DNA from: an uncultured Sphingomonadaceae bacterium | GTDB lineage: Bacteria; Pseudomonadota; Alphaproteobacteria; Sphingomonadales; Sphingomonadaceae | Length of the DNA stretch: 64,000 bases | Reading direction: 5' to 3' | NCBI GenBank assembly: GCA_903871605.1 | Contig: CAIQHF010000001.1 | Span: forward strand, 18,806-82,805 | Part shown: positions 19,032 to 28,755 of the stretch, one piece after another | Numbering within the stretch: the first letter of the stretch is position 1 | Layout of the letters: each line of letters begins with the position of its first letter | Program-made: the position numbers and the translations under genes | The notes under the pieces: model-generated | What the model saw: only the letters and a program-made list of their open reading frames with translations | Told to the model about the DNA's origin: nothing | The model's database searches: none

Positions 19032-19367
19032 ATGGAATCGTCGTCGCAAGGCAAGCTTCGGCTTGCTGTAACCATCGCTCTCCAACTCGGCGTCACGCTC
19101 GGCGGATTGGCCGGAATCGCGTTTGCGCCGCCGGCTCAGGGCAGGATATTGCTGGTTCCGCTCACCGCCTCTGCCGAGGCGCGGTTGCCGGCGTCGGCGC
19201 TCGGTCACGATGCCGTGCTGCTGGGATCGGGGCCGATTCGCGGCTCGCTCGTCGTGATGGCAGGTCGCGACACGCCGACTTGGACGATGCTCCGGCTCGG
19301 CGTCTTGCCGGTGGCGGCGTTCTCGGCCGGATGCGGGCAGTTTCGCGATGGGCTGACGCCCGCATGA
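19032..19367 (+). CDS. Hypothetical protein, 111 aa, upstream of a chemoreceptor
   Basis: Not recognised. One hydrophobic segment at about residues 12-33 ([20 protein letters not shown]) resembles a signal anchor, and the remainder is short and neutral with one Cys near the end. The stop overlaps the start of the chemoreceptor gene by four bases (ATGA), so the two are probably co-translated and may function together. The 149 bases upstream contain two copies of ACGGTAACC (18901-18909 and 19002-19010) but no gene. Confidence 0.6.
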   Translation: MESSSQGKLRLAVTIALQLGVTLGGLAGIAFAPPAQGRILLVPLTASAEARLPASALGHDAVLLGSGPIRGSLVVMAGRDTPTWTMLRLGVLPVAAFSAGCGQFRDGLTPA

Positions 19368-20914
19368 TAACCCAGGATCTCCAATATCTGCAGAATCGCG
19401 GGATCAAGCTGCTGGTGATCAGCAGCTGGATGGTCACCGCGCTTCTGCTCCTGGCGTCGCTGGCATATCGGATCGGCGGGGCGGTGCCGATGCTCGCGAC
19501 CGGCGTCGCGGCCAATCTGCTGCCGACGATGATCATGGTCCGCCGCCGGACCGACACCGCCGCGCTGCTCGTCGTCGGCACGCTGGCGGTGATCGATCCC
19601 GCGCTGCTGGTCTATGCGATGCGCGCATTCGCCTTGCAGATGGATATGCACATGTTCTTCTTCGTCGCGCTCGCGGCGTTGATGGTGCTGTGCGACTGGC
19701 GGCCGATCCTGCTCGCGTCGGTGCTCATCGTGGTCCACCACCTGATGCTCGAGGCGATCGCGCCCGACTGGGTGTTCGTCGGATCGGAAAATGTCGAGCG
19801 CGTGCTGATCCATGCGCTGGCGGTGGCGCTGCAGTTCGCCGTGCTGTGCTATATCACGCTCCAGCTGCGCTCGTTGCTGCGGAACCGGGCGGCGGCGAAT
19901 CTCGCGGCGGTCGCGGCGCGCGACCTCTCCGAGGCGTCGATGATCCAGGCGCGCGCCAACCAGGCCGAGGCCGAAAGCGCGCTTGCAGCCGCCGCCGCCG
20001 CCGAACGCCAGGCGGCCTATGAGCGTGAGCGTCGCCAGGTCGCGGAACATGAGGCCGAGCGCTTGCGCAAGGCCGAGCTCGTGGCGCTCGCCGCGCAATT
20101 CGAGACGTCGGTTCACGGCGTCGTCGATGCGGTCGGCGCGGCGGCCGAGCAGCTCGCATCGTCGGCCCAATCGCTCAACGATCTCGCGCTGGATAGCGGC
20201 CGTCAGACATTGTCGGTCGCGGCGACGGCGGCGGAGGCCTCGCGCGCGGCGCGCGCGGTTGCCGGCAGTGTCGGCGAATTGTCGCGCTCGATCGCGCAGA
20301 TCGCGCTGCGCGTCGAACAGCAGGCCGAGCTCAGCACGCACGCCCGCTCCAATTCGGCGACGGGCGACGTCGCGGTCCATGAACTCGAGGGGCGCACATC
20401 GGATATCGCGGGCTTCACCACGCAGATCCAGGCGATCGCATCGCGCACCAACCTGCTCGCGCTCAATGCGACGATCGAGGCGGCGCGCGCGGGCGACGCC
20501 GGGCGCGGGTTCGCGATCGTCGCGACCGAGGTGAAGACGCTTGCCGGCCAGGTCCGCCGTGCGACGACGGACATCAACCTGCTGATCGGCGCGGCCCACG
20601 ACAGCACGCGCGTTGTCACGACGTCGCTGCGCGATGTGTCGGGCGCGGTCGACGAACTGGCCGATGCGGCCGCCGCGATCGGGGAGTCGATCGCCGAACA
20701 GCGTACGTCGGCGCAATGGATCGAGCGCCACGCGATCGAGACCGCGTGCGGCGCCGACGAGATGGCCGATCGTATCAGCAGGATCGCGCTGGTCGCCAAC
20801 GAGGCCGGCAGCCTGTCCGATCGGGTGCGTGGATCGGCGGGCGACCTGCTCGACAGCGCGATCGCGCTCAAATCCGCGACGCGCGTCTTCGTCGAGCGCC
20901 TGCAAGCCGCCTGA
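19364..20914 (+). CDS. Methyl-accepting chemotaxis protein with multi-spanning sensor
   Basis: 516 residues. The N-terminal third has about six membrane helices (roughly residues 15-180) with several His and Met, including MDMHMFF and [10 protein letters not shown], instead of the usual two helices and periplasmic domain. A coiled coil follows (about 190-250). The signalling domain carries the hairpin tip [20 protein letters not shown] and [14 protein letters not shown]. No HAMP domain is evident. It should feed a CheA/CheW complex encoded elsewhere, since no che or flagellar genes are nearby. The start is the ATG that overlaps the upstream small gene. An upstream in-frame start would overlap that gene by 88 bases. 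Confidence 0.9.
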   Translation: MITQDLQYLQNRGIKLLVISSWMVTALLLLASLAYRIGGAVPMLATGVAANLLPTMIMVRRRTDTAALLVVGTLAVIDPALLVYAMRAFALQMDMHMFFFVALAALMVLCDWRPILLASVLIVVHHLMLEAIAPDWVFVGSENVERVLIHALAVALQFAVLCYITLQLRSLLRNRAAANLAAVAARDLSEASMIQARANQAEAESALAAAAAAERQAAYERERRQVAEHEAERLRKAELVALAAQFETSVHGVVDAVGAAAEQLASSAQSLNDLALDSGRQTLSVAATAAEASRAARAVAGSVGELSRSIAQIALRVEQQAELSTHARSNSATGDVAVHELEGRTSDIAGFTTQIQAIASRTNLLALNATIEAARAGDAGRGFAIVATEVKTLAGQVRRATTDINLLIGAAHDSTRVVTTSLRDVSGAVDELADAAAAIGESIAEQRTSAQWIERHAIETACGADEMADRISRIALVANEAGSLSDRVRGSAGDLLDSAIALKSATRVFVERLQAA

Positions 20915-20945
20915 TCGGCGTCGCGGGCTCCGCCCAGCGCGCCGT

Positions 20946-23900
20946 CTAGCGCGCCGCCTTCGCCAGCCCCTTGGCAAGCTGCGTGGCGCCGTGCAGCCGC
21001 GCCTGCGGATCGCCCCAGGCGCGGGTGATGACGAGCTTGTCGTCGGGGCGCAGCTTGGCGGTGCCCTTCAGCCGCTCGATATAGCCGAACAGCCCCGGCA
21101 CGTTGGGGAAGCCACCTTCGGCGAAGGTCACGAGAGCGCCCTTGGGGCCGACGTCGAGCTTGGCGACGCGCGCCGCGCGGCATTCGAGCTTGATCCCGAT
21201 CACGTCGATCAGGTTGCGCGTCTCGAGCGGCAGCTTGCCGAAACGATCGATCAGTTCGGCGGCGAAGGAGTCGATGTCGGCACGGTTCTCGAGCTCGTTG
21301 ATGCGGCGGTACAGCCCCATGCGCAGGTCGAGATCGGGGACATAGGCCTCGGGGATGAGGATCGGCGCGTCGACGGTGATCTGCGGCGAGAAATCGACCC
21401 TGGCCTCGGGGATGTCGGTGCCACCCGCCTTGGCCGCGAGGATCGCGTCCTCGAGCATCGACTGGTAGAGTTCGAAGCCGACCTCCTTGATATGCCCCGA
21501 CTGCTCGTCGCCGACGAGATTGCCCGCGCCGCGGATGTCGAGGTCGTGCGATGCGATGTGGAAGCCCGCGCCCAGCGTATCGAGATTGACCAGCACCTGC
21601 AGGCGCTTGTCCGCCGCCTCGGTCATCAGCCGGCCGGCAGGCGTGGTCAGATAGGCATAGGCACGCGCCTTGCCGCGCCCGACGCGGCCGCGCAGCTGGT
21701 AGAGCTGCGCCAGGCCGAAGCGATCGGCGCGGTGGACGATCATCGTGTTGGCGGACGGAATGTCGAGCCCGCTCTCGACGATCGTCGTCGACAGCAGCAC
21801 GTCATACTTGCGGTCGTAAAAGGCGGACATCCGCTCCTCGACCTCGGTCGGCGCCATCTGGCCATGTGCGACGACGTAGCTGACCTCGGGCACCTCGTTG
21901 CGGAGGAATGTCTCGATGTCGGGCAGGTCGGCGACGCGCGGCGTCACGAAGAAGCTCTGCCCGCCACGATAATGTTCGCGCAGCAACGCCTCGCGCAGCA
22001 CGACGGGATCCCACGGCATCACATAGGTCCGCACCGCGAGGCGATCGACCGGCGGCGTCTGGATCACCGACAGTTCGCGCAGGCCCGACATCGCCATCTG
22101 CAGCGTGCGCGGGATCGGCGTGGCGGTGAGCGTCAGCACATGGACGTCGGCCTTCATCGCTTTCAGCCGCTCCTTGTGCGTCACGCCGAAGCGCTGCTCC
22201 TCGTCGACGATGACGAGGCCCAGCCGCTTGAATTCGACCTGCTTGGCGAACACCGCATGCGTGCCGACGACGATGTCGATCTGGCCGCTCTCGAGCCCCT
22301 CGCGCACGCTCTTGGCCTCGCTCGCGGTGACGAGCCGCGACAGCCGGCCGATGTTCATCGGGAAGCCGCGGAAGCGCTCGACGAAATTCTGATAATGCTG
22401 GCGCGCGAGCAACGTCGTCGGGCACACCACCGCGACCTGCATCCCCGCCATCGCCGCGACGAACGCCGCGCGCAGCGCAACCTCGGTCTTGCCGAAGCCG
22501 ACGTCGCCGCAGACGAGCCGGTCCATCGGCTTGCCAGCGGCAAGATCGTCGAGCACGTCGGCGATTGCGCGCTCCTGGTCGTCGGTCTCCTGATAGGGGA
22601 AGCGGTTGACGAATTCGGGATAGGCGGTGTCGGGCTCGGCGAGCTCGCCGGTGCGCAGCGCGCGGGCGGCGGCGGTCTTCATCAGGTCGCCCGCGATCTC
22701 GCGGATGCGCTCCTTCATCCGCGCCTTGCGCGACTGCCAGGCGACGCCGCCGAGCTTGTCGAGCCCGACCTCGCCGTCCGAGCCGTAGCGCGACAGAACA
22801 TCGATATTCTCGACCGGCACGAACAGCTTGTCGCCGCCCGCGTAAGAGAGCTGGACGCAGTCGTGCGGCGCCTGGCCGACCGGGATCGAGGTCAGCCCCT
22901 CATAGCGGCCGATGCCGTGGTCGGCATGGACGACGAGATCGCCGGGCGACAGCGTCGCCAGCTCCTGGAGGAAGGCGTCGGTCGATTTCTTGCGGCGCTG
23001 GCGGCGGACGAGGCGGTCGCCGAGCATGTCCTGCTCGGTGAGCAGCGCGACGTCGGGGGTGGTGAAGCCGTGATCGAGCGGCAGCACGCAGAGCGCGACC
23101 GCGCCCTTGGCCTTCGGCTTGGCGGCGCCGAGCGCCTCCTGCCAGCTGTCGACGAACTCGAAATGCTCGAGGCCATGATCGCGCAGCAGCCCGGACAGCC
23201 GCTCGCGCGATCCCACCGAATAGCTGGCGAGGATGAGCCTGCGCCCGTCGCGCTGGAGCTTGCGCGCATGCGCCGCGACCGCCTCGTAGACATTCTCCTG
23301 CGCGGTGCGCTCGGGGGCGAAGTCGCGTGGGCCCTCGACGTCGAAGTCGAGCACGGTGGCGCTCACCGGCTCGCGATAGGGGGTGGCGAGATGGATCGGG
23401 CGCTTCTCGATCGCGCGTTCCCATTCCTCGGGCGCGAGATAGAGCGAGGCGATGGACAGCGGCCGATAGCTGCCCGGATCGGACGACTGCGCGCGCACGC
23501 GGTTGGCATGATAGTCGGTGATCGCCTCGAAGCGGTTGTCGGCAGCGCCCGGTGAGCCCGCGTCGCGGACGACGACGTCGTCGTCGCCCAGATGGTCGAA
23601 CAGGCTGGCGAGCTTCTCCTCGAACAGCGGCAGCCAATGCTCCATGCCCGCCAGCCGCCGGCCGTCGCTGATCGCCTGGTAGAGCGGATCGCCCGTCGCG
23701 GTCGCGCCGAAGCGCTCGCGATACCCTGAGCGAAAGCGCTTGATGCTTTCCTCGTCGAGCAGCGTCTCGGAGGCGGGGAGCAAAGTGAAGCCGTCGATGC
23801 GATCGACGCTGCGTTGGTTGGCGACGTCGAAGCGGCGGACGCTCTCGATCTCGTCGCCGAAGAAATCGAGCCGGAGCGCCATCTCCTCGCCCGACGGCCA

Positions 23901-24416
23901 CAGGTCGACCAGCCCACCGCGCACCGCATATTCGCCGGGATCGGCGACGGTGTCGGTGCGCGTATAGCCATTCGCCTGCAGAAGCGCGGACAGCTTGTCG
24001 CGATCGATCCGCTCGCCGGGGGCCAGCCTGGCGACGAGCTGGCGGATGCGGAACGGGGTGAGCGTGCGCTGGGTGACGGCGTTGACCGTCGTTACCAGCA
24101 GCTGTGGGGCTTGCGACGGCTTTTGCAGCGCGTGGAGCGTCGCCAGCCGCTCCGCCTGCGATCGCAGCGAGGGCGAGGCGCGGTCGTAGGGCAGGCAGTC
24201 CCAGGCGGGATAGGCGAGCGTGGTCAGCTCGGGCGCGAAATAGCGCGCGGCGTCGGCGATCGCGCGCATCTGCACTTCGTCCGACGCGACGAACACCGTG
24301 CGCCCCTTCGCGGCGCGCGCCAGATCGGCGAGCAGCCAAGGCAGGAAGCCGGCGGGCGCGGCGGAGAGGGTGAGCGGCTGGGTGGCGCCGAGGATGCGCT
24401 GGAGATTGTCGGTCAT
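20946..24416 (-). CDS. mfd: Transcription-repair coupling factor
   Basis: 1156-residue DNA translocase that removes stalled RNA polymerase and recruits UvrA. The N-terminal UvrB-like region is followed by the RNA-polymerase-interacting segment with HADHGIGRYEGL, then the RecG-like motor with Walker A GDVGFGKTEVALRAAF (about residue 636) and DEEQRFGVTHKERLK (about 736), and the C-terminal TRCF domain. Length is standard. The chosen ATG lies just after a family C palindrome whose GGAGAGGG end can act as the Shine-Dalgarno. It follows sdhE on the same strand and is probably co-transcribed. Confidence 0.96.
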   Translation of the reverse strand: MTDNLQRILGATQPLTLSAAPAGFLPWLLADLARAAKGRTVFVASDEVQMRAIADAARYFAPELTTLAYPAWDCLPYDRASPSLRSQAERLATLHALQKPSQAPQLLVTTVNAVTQRTLTPFRIRQLVARLAPGERIDRDKLSALLQANGYTRTDTVADPGEYAVRGGLVDLWPSGEEMALRLDFFGDEIESVRRFDVANQRSVDRIDGFTLLPASETLLDEESIKRFRSGYRERFGATATGDPLYQAISDGRRLAGMEHWLPLFEEKLASLFDHLGDDDVVVRDAGSPGAADNRFEAITDYHANRVRAQSSDPGSYRPLSIASLYLAPEEWERAIEKRPIHLATPYREPVSATVLDFDVEGPRDFAPERTAQENVYEAVAAHARKLQRDGRRLILASYSVGSRERLSGLLRDHGLEHFEFVDSWQEALGAAKPKAKGAVALCVLPLDHGFTTPDVALLTEQDMLGDRLVRRQRRKKSTDAFLQELATLSPGDLVVHADHGIGRYEGLTSIPVGQAPHDCVQLSYAGGDKLFVPVENIDVLSRYGSDGEVGLDKLGGVAWQSRKARMKERIREIAGDLMKTAAARALRTGELAEPDTAYPEFVNRFPYQETDDQERAIADVLDDLAAGKPMDRLVCGDVGFGKTEVALRAAFVAAMAGMQVAVVCPTTLLARQHYQNFVERFRGFPMNIGRLSRLVTASEAKSVREGLESGQIDIVVGTHAVFAKQVEFKRLGLVIVDEEQRFGVTHKERLKAMKADVHVLTLTATPIPRTLQMAMSGLRELSVIQTPPVDRLAVRTYVMPWDPVVLREALLREHYRGGQSFFVTPRVADLPDIETFLRNEVPEVSYVVAHGQMAPTEVEERMSAFYDRKYDVLLSTTIVESGLDIPSANTMIVHRADRFGLAQLYQLRGRVGRGKARAYAYLTTPAGRLMTEAADKRLQVLVNLDTLGAGFHIASHDLDIRGAGNLVGDEQSGHIKEVGFELYQSMLEDAILAAKAGGTDIPEARVDFSPQITVDAPILIPEAYVPDLDLRMGLYRRINELENRADIDSFAAELIDRFGKLPLETRNLIDVIGIKLECRAARVAKLDVGPKGALVTFAEGGFPNVPGLFGYIERLKGTAKLRPDDKLVITRAWGDPQARLHGATQLAKGLAKAAR

Positions 24417-24421
24417 CAGAA

Positions 24422-24598
24422 AAGCCCTCTCCCCGTCGGGGAGAGGGTTGGGTGAGGGGCGCGAGCGCGAGCGAGCTTTTGGCCAAATTCGGCCCCGGCC
24501 ACCCTCACCCAACCAGCATCGGGTGAACAGCGGCCCGCGCTGTTCAGGTCATGCCGGGGGCATGGCCGGCCCGATGCTCCCTCAAGGGAGAGGGCTTT
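24422..24598. repeat. Palindromic element, family C, between sdhE and mfd
   Basis: Outer arms pair as AAAGCCCTCTC and GAGAGGGCTTT. The left half has the hairpin CCCTCTCCCCGTCGGGGAG then AGGGTTGGGTGAGGG. The right half has CCCTCACCCAACC, an interruption, then the closing hairpin CCCTCAAGGGAGAGGG. The interruption is a separate nested palindrome (24515-24578). Confidence 0.85.
24515..24578. repeat. Nested palindrome inserted in the family C element
   Basis: AGCATCGGG (24515-24523) pairs with CCCGATGCT (24570-24578). Inside lie two further perfect or near-perfect stems: TGAACAGC/GCTGTTCA (24524-24546) and a CATGCC/GGCATG hairpin. It splits the CACCCAACC...CCCTC part of the outer element, so it arrived later. 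Confidence 0.7.
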
Positions 24599-24609
24599 GG
24601 CGTCGCGCA

Positions 24610-24942
24610 TCACTTCACCACCACGATATAGTCGAGCCGCTGCATCGCCTGCATCTGCGGGCCCTCGTAGCGCGCCGGCACCGCCTGCGTGCCGATCGCC
24701 CAGGCCATGATGTCGACATCCTCCTCGTCGAGCAGCGCCTCGAACCAGGCGGCTTCGGCCTCGTCCCAGCCCGCGCCATGCGCGTCGAAGAAACCGCCGA
24801 TCATATAGTCCGCCTCGCGCGTGCCGCGGTGCCAGGCGCGAAAGCGCATGCGCTTGAGGAGATGCTCGCGATCCAAGGGAAGCTCCAGACGACGAAATGC
24901 CGGCGGGCGCTTCTCGCGCGCGTCGGCTGTGGTAGAGGCCAT
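24610..24942 (-). CDS. sdhE: Succinate dehydrogenase assembly factor SdhE
   Basis: 110-residue small helical protein that promotes covalent FAD attachment to SdhA. The core LLKRMRFRAWHRGTREADYM contains the essential RGxxE motif (Arg39-Gly40-Thr-Arg-Glu43), followed by the usual acidic LLDEEDVDIMAWAIG helix. It is longer than the E. coli protein (88 residues) by short extensions at both ends. It is divergent from recG with only six bases between the two start codons and lies upstream of mfd. Confidence 0.92.
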   Translation of the reverse strand: MASTTADAREKRPPAFRRLELPLDREHLLKRMRFRAWHRGTREADYMIGGFFDAHGAGWDEAEAAWFEALLDEEDVDIMAWAIGTQAVPARYEGPQMQAMQRLDYIVVVK

Positions 24943-24948
24943 GTAGGC

Positions 24949-27009
24949 ATGCGACCCGAAATCCTCAATCCGATCTTCGCCGAAATCGAGGCCCTGAAAG
25001 GCGTCGGCCCGACGCTCGCCAGGCCGCTCGCCAAGCTCGGTATATCGCGGGTCGTCGATCTGCTCTTCCATCTGCCGACCGGGATGGTCGAGCGGCGCCG
25101 CGTCGAGCGGCTCGACATGGCCGATGCCGGGCGCGGCGTGATCGTCATGCTGGTCGCGCAGAGCTACAAGTCGTCGGCCAGCCCGCGCGGGCCGTTCCGC
25201 GTCCAGGCCAGCGACGCCGAGGGCAATCACGTCAGCCTCGTCTATTTCGGCGGCGGGGGCGGCTGGGCGCGCAAGCAATTGCCGCTCGGCGAGCCCCGGA
25301 TCGTGACCGGGCGGCTCGATCTCTACGGGCAGGAATTGCAGATCGTCCATCCCGACCAGGTCGCGCCGCTCGAGGAGGCGGGCGAGATCGTCGAGCGCGA
25401 GCCTGTCTATCCGTTATCCGCCGGGATCACCTCGCGGCGGATCGCGCAGATGGTGGTGCAGTCGCTCGATCGCGTTCCCCCGCTGCCCGAATGGATCGAG
25501 CCCAGCCTGCTCGCCCATCGCGGCTGGCCGAGCTTCGCCGAAGCGCTGATCCGCGCGCACCAAAATCCCTCGGACGAGATCGCGCGCACCCGCCTCGCCT
25601 ATGACGAGGTCTATGCCAACCAGCTCGCGCTGATGCTGGTGCGCGGCGCGACGCGGCGGCGGAAGGGCCGGCCGCTGGTCGGCGACGGACGGCTGCGCGA
25701 CAAACTCGATCTTCCCTATGCGCCGACCGGGGCGCAGAGCCGTGCGATCGCCGAGATCGAGGGCGATATGGCGCAGATGCAGCCGATGCTCCGGCTGCTG
25801 CAGGGCGACGTCGGCGCAGGCAAGACGCTGGTCGCGACGATGGCGCTGCTCGCCGCGGTCGAGGCGGGGGCGCAGGGGGCATTGCTCGCCCCCACCGAGA
25901 TCCTCGCGCGCCAGCATCTCGCGACCTTGCAGCGCCAATTGGCGCCGCTCGGGCTCAATGTCGCGATCCTGACCGGGCGCGAGAAGGGGCGGGTGCGCGA
26001 GTCGACGCTGATGGGGCTTGCCGACGGATCGATCGACATCCTGATCGGCACGCATGCGATCTTCCAGGAGGCGGTGGCGTACAAGGCGCTCGGGCTGGTG
26101 GTGGTCGACGAGCAGCACCGCTTCGGCGTCGCGCAGCGGCTGATGCTCGCGGCCAAGGGCAGCCATCCGCCGCACATGCTGGTGATGACCGCGACGCCGA
26201 TCCCGCGCACGCTGACGCTCGCCAACTACGGCGAGATGGACGTCAGCCGGCTCGACGAGATGCCCCCCGGCCGCCAGCCGATCGAGACGCGCGTGATCGC
26301 GCTCGAACGGCTCGACGAGGTGGTGGCGGGGCTCGGCCGGCACGTCGCGGCGGGCGGGCAGGCTTATTGGGTGTGCCCGCTGGTCGAGGAGACCGACAAT
26401 GACGACAGCGCCGCCGAGGCGCGCGCGGCCTCGCTCAAGCTCGCCTTCGGCGACCGGATCGGGCTGGTCCACGGCCGGATGAAGGGGGGCGACAAGGATG
26501 CGGTGATGGCGGCGTTCCTTGTCGGCCAGCTTTCGGTGCTGGTCGCGACGACGGTGATCGAGGTCGGCGTCGATGTCCCCAATGCGACGCTGATCGTGAT
26601 CGAGGGCGCCGAGCGCTTCGGGCTGGCGCAGCTTCACCAGCTGCGCGGGCGCGTCGGGCGGGGCAGCCAGCATTCGCGTTGCCTGCTGCTGCGCGGCAAT
26701 GCGCTCAGCGAGACGTCGCGGTCGCGCCTCGCGCTGATGCGCGAGAGCAATGACGGCTTCCGCATCGCCGAGGAGGATCTGCGGCTGCGCGGTGGCGGCG
26801 AGCTCCTGGGGACGCGCCAGTCGGGCGAGGCGGGTGCCCGGCTGGCCGATGCGGTGCAGACCGCCGCGCTGATCGAGACCGCGCACGCCGACGCGCGGCT
26901 GCTCACCGATCGCGACGGGGGATTGGAGGGACCGCGCGGGCAGGCGGCGCTGACCTTGCTCTATCTGTTCGAGCGCGAAGCGGCGGTGGCGCTGCTCAGG
27001 GCGGGCTGA
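24949..27009 (+). CDS. recG: ATP-dependent DNA helicase RecG
   Basis: 686-residue branch-migrating helicase that rescues stalled forks and processes Holliday junctions. The wedge domain at the N-terminus opens with LKGVGPTLARPLAKLGI. Motor motifs are GDVGAGKT (about 286-293), DEQHRFG (about 387-393) and VGVDVPNATLIVIEGAERFGLAQLHQLRGRVGRG, ending in the TRG region RLRGGGELLGTRQSGE. The start is the ATG that gives the standard N-terminus. No Shine-Dalgarno is visible, and the opposite gene begins six bases away, so recG may be leaderless. Confidence 0.96.
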   Translation: MRPEILNPIFAEIEALKGVGPTLARPLAKLGISRVVDLLFHLPTGMVERRRVERLDMADAGRGVIVMLVAQSYKSSASPRGPFRVQASDAEGNHVSLVYFGGGGGWARKQLPLGEPRIVTGRLDLYGQELQIVHPDQVAPLEEAGEIVEREPVYPLSAGITSRRIAQMVVQSLDRVPPLPEWIEPSLLAHRGWPSFAEALIRAHQNPSDEIARTRLAYDEVYANQLALMLVRGATRRRKGRPLVGDGRLRDKLDLPYAPTGAQSRAIAEIEGDMAQMQPMLRLLQGDVGAGKTLVATMALLAAVEAGAQGALLAPTEILARQHLATLQRQLAPLGLNVAILTGREKGRVRESTLMGLADGSIDILIGTHAIFQEAVAYKALGLVVVDEQHRFGVAQRLMLAAKGSHPPHMLVMTATPIPRTLTLANYGEMDVSRLDEMPPGRQPIETRVIALERLDEVVAGLGRHVAAGGQAYWVCPLVEETDNDDSAAEARAASLKLAFGDRIGLVHGRMKGGDKDAVMAAFLVGQLSVLVATTVIEVGVDVPNATLIVIEGAERFGLAQLHQLRGRVGRGSQHSRCLLLRGNALSETSRSRLALMRESNDGFRIAEEDLRLRGGGELLGTRQSGEAGARLADAVQTAALIETAHADARLLTDRDGGLEGPRGQAALTLLYLFEREAAVALLRAG

Positions 27010-27024
27010 GCGCGCGCCCGGGGG

Positions 27025-27357
27025 TCAGAACTCGCTCCAGCTCGGCTTGTCGTTGGGCGCGCAGGCGAGCATGCGGCGATAGGTCTCGGCGTCGATCGGC
27101 TCGGCAAATTCGCCACCGACGCGCCCGCCCATCGACCATATGATCTTGGCGGCGCGCGCGCCGACGACGGGAAGCTTGACCGCGACGATGTCGCCCGCCG
27201 CCAGCGCTGCCGCCGATCGCGACATGAAACCGAGCGGCGATATGTCGACCATCAGCACCGAGACACGCATGCCCGCCGGCCCATCGAGCGACGCCCTGAA
27301 CGAGACGATGTCGCGTTGCGCACGACGCCCGTCGATACTCGAAACCGCGGTGGCCAT
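27025..27357 (-). CDS. PilZ domain protein
   Basis: 110-residue protein consisting of essentially one PilZ domain, which binds cyclic di-GMP. The Arg motif RRAQRD lies near residues 11-16 and the second motif DISPLGFMS near residues 38-46, followed by beta-strand-rich sequence. Single-domain PilZ proteins usually control motility or polysaccharide export by protein contact. The start at ATG 27357 fits the domain boundary. It is convergent with recG (15 bases apart). The 135 bases upstream, before the tyrS 3' end, hold no recognised feature. Confidence 0.85.
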   Translation of the reverse strand: MATAVSSIDGRRAQRDIVSFRASLDGPAGMRVSVLMVDISPLGFMSRSAAALAAGDIVAVKLPVVGARAAKIIWSMGGRVGGEFAEPIDAETYRRMLACAPNDKPSWSEF

Positions 27358-27492
27358 AATGTTACTCACCCTCCGAACGCTAAGTCGCGTTGTCGGCCCG
27401 CGCGATGAACGCAAGGTCAAGCACGATGGTTAATTCGTGCGCAGCGACGATCGCACGGCGATCGGGGCTCGGCGGCTCAGCGGGCGAGCGAG

Positions 27493-28722
27493 TCAGTGGG
27501 TCAGGATGCCGTGGCGCTTCTTGCCCAGGCTGATCTTCACCGCAACGTCCTCGAGCACGATCGCGAAACCCGGATCGGTGATCGCGAGATCGTTGAGACG
27601 CACCGCGCCCTCGGCGATCTTGCGCCGCGCCTCGCCATTGGAGGCGGCGAAGCCCATCACGGTCAGCGCCTGGACGAGCCCGATCGAGCCGCCATTGATG
27701 CGCAGCGTCGGCAGGTCGTCGCCGACGGCCCCCTCCTCGAAGGTGCGGCGCGCGGTCTCGGCGGCCTCGGCGGCGGCGTGCGCGCTGTGGGCGAGCGTCG
27801 TCGCGGCGTCCGCGAGCGCCTTCTTGGCGTCGTTGATCGCGGCACCCTCGAGCGCCTCGAGCCGTGCGATCTCGTCGAGCGGCAGGTCGGTGAACAGCCT
27901 GAGGAAGCGGCCGACGTCGGCGTCCTGCGTGTTGCGCCAGAATTGCCAATAATCATAGGGCGGCAGCATGTCGGCATTGAGCCAGACCGCGCCCTTGGCG
28001 GTCTTGCCCATCTTGCCGCCGTCCGCCGTCGTGATCAGCGGCGTGGTCAGCCCGAAGACCTGCTCGCCCGCGACGCGGCGGGTAAGCTCGATGCCGTTGA
28101 CGATATTGCCCCACTGGTCCGATCCGCCCATCTGCAGCCGGCAGCCGACGCGGCGCGCGAGCTCGAGGAAGTCATAGCCCTGCAGGATCATGTAGTTGAA
28201 TTCGAGGAAGGACAGCGACTGCTCGCGATCGAGCCTGAGCTTGACCGAATCGAAGCTCAGCATCCGGTTGATCGAGAAATGCTGGCCGATGTCGCGCAGG
28301 AAGGGGATATATTCGAGCTTGTCGAGCCATTCGGCATTGTCGACCATGATCGCGTCGGTCGGCCCGTCTCCGAAGGTCAGGAACCGCTCGAACACGCGCT
28401 TGATCGACGCGATGTTGCCGGCGATGACATCCTCGGTCATCAGCTTGCGCGCTTCGTCCTTGAAGCTCGGATCGCCGATCTTGCCGGTGCCGCCGCCCAT
28501 CACGACGATCGGCTTGTGGCCTGCCTGCTGGAGCCGGCGCAGCATCATGATCTGGACGAGGCTGCCGACATGCAGCGAGGGCGCGGTCGGATCGAAGCCG
28601 ATATAGCCCGGCACGACCTGCCGCATCGCCAGGGCATCGAGCCCCGCCGCATCGGTCAGCTGGTGGATATAGCCGCGCTCTTCGAGTAGGCGCAGCAGAT
28701 CGGATTGGTGGCTGTGGGTCAT
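27493..28722 (-). CDS. tyrS: Tyrosyl-tRNA synthetase
   Basis: 409-residue class I synthetase that charges tRNA-Tyr. The HIGH-type motif is PSLHVGS (about residue 50), the KMSKS-type loop is KMGKT (about 235), and the C-terminal S4-like RNA-binding domain reads [18 protein letters not shown]. Length is standard for the bacterial TyrRS. Divergent from anmK with 33 bases between starts. Confidence 0.96.
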   Translation of the reverse strand: MTHSHQSDLLRLLEERGYIHQLTDAAGLDALAMRQVVPGYIGFDPTAPSLHVGSLVQIMMLRRLQQAGHKPIVVMGGGTGKIGDPSFKDEARKLMTEDVIAGNIASIKRVFERFLTFGDGPTDAIMVDNAEWLDKLEYIPFLRDIGQHFSINRMLSFDSVKLRLDREQSLSFLEFNYMILQGYDFLELARRVGCRLQMGGSDQWGNIVNGIELTRRVAGEQVFGLTTPLITTADGGKMGKTAKGAVWLNADMLPPYDYWQFWRNTQDADVGRFLRLFTDLPLDEIARLEALEGAAINDAKKALADAATTLAHSAHAAAEAAETARRTFEEGAVGDDLPTLRINGGSIGLVQALTVMGFAASNGEARRKIAEGAVRLNDLAITDPGFAIVLEDVAVKISLGKKRHGILTH

Positions 28723-28755
28723 CGCGGGCGGACGCCTAGCACAGGGAGAGCGGGC

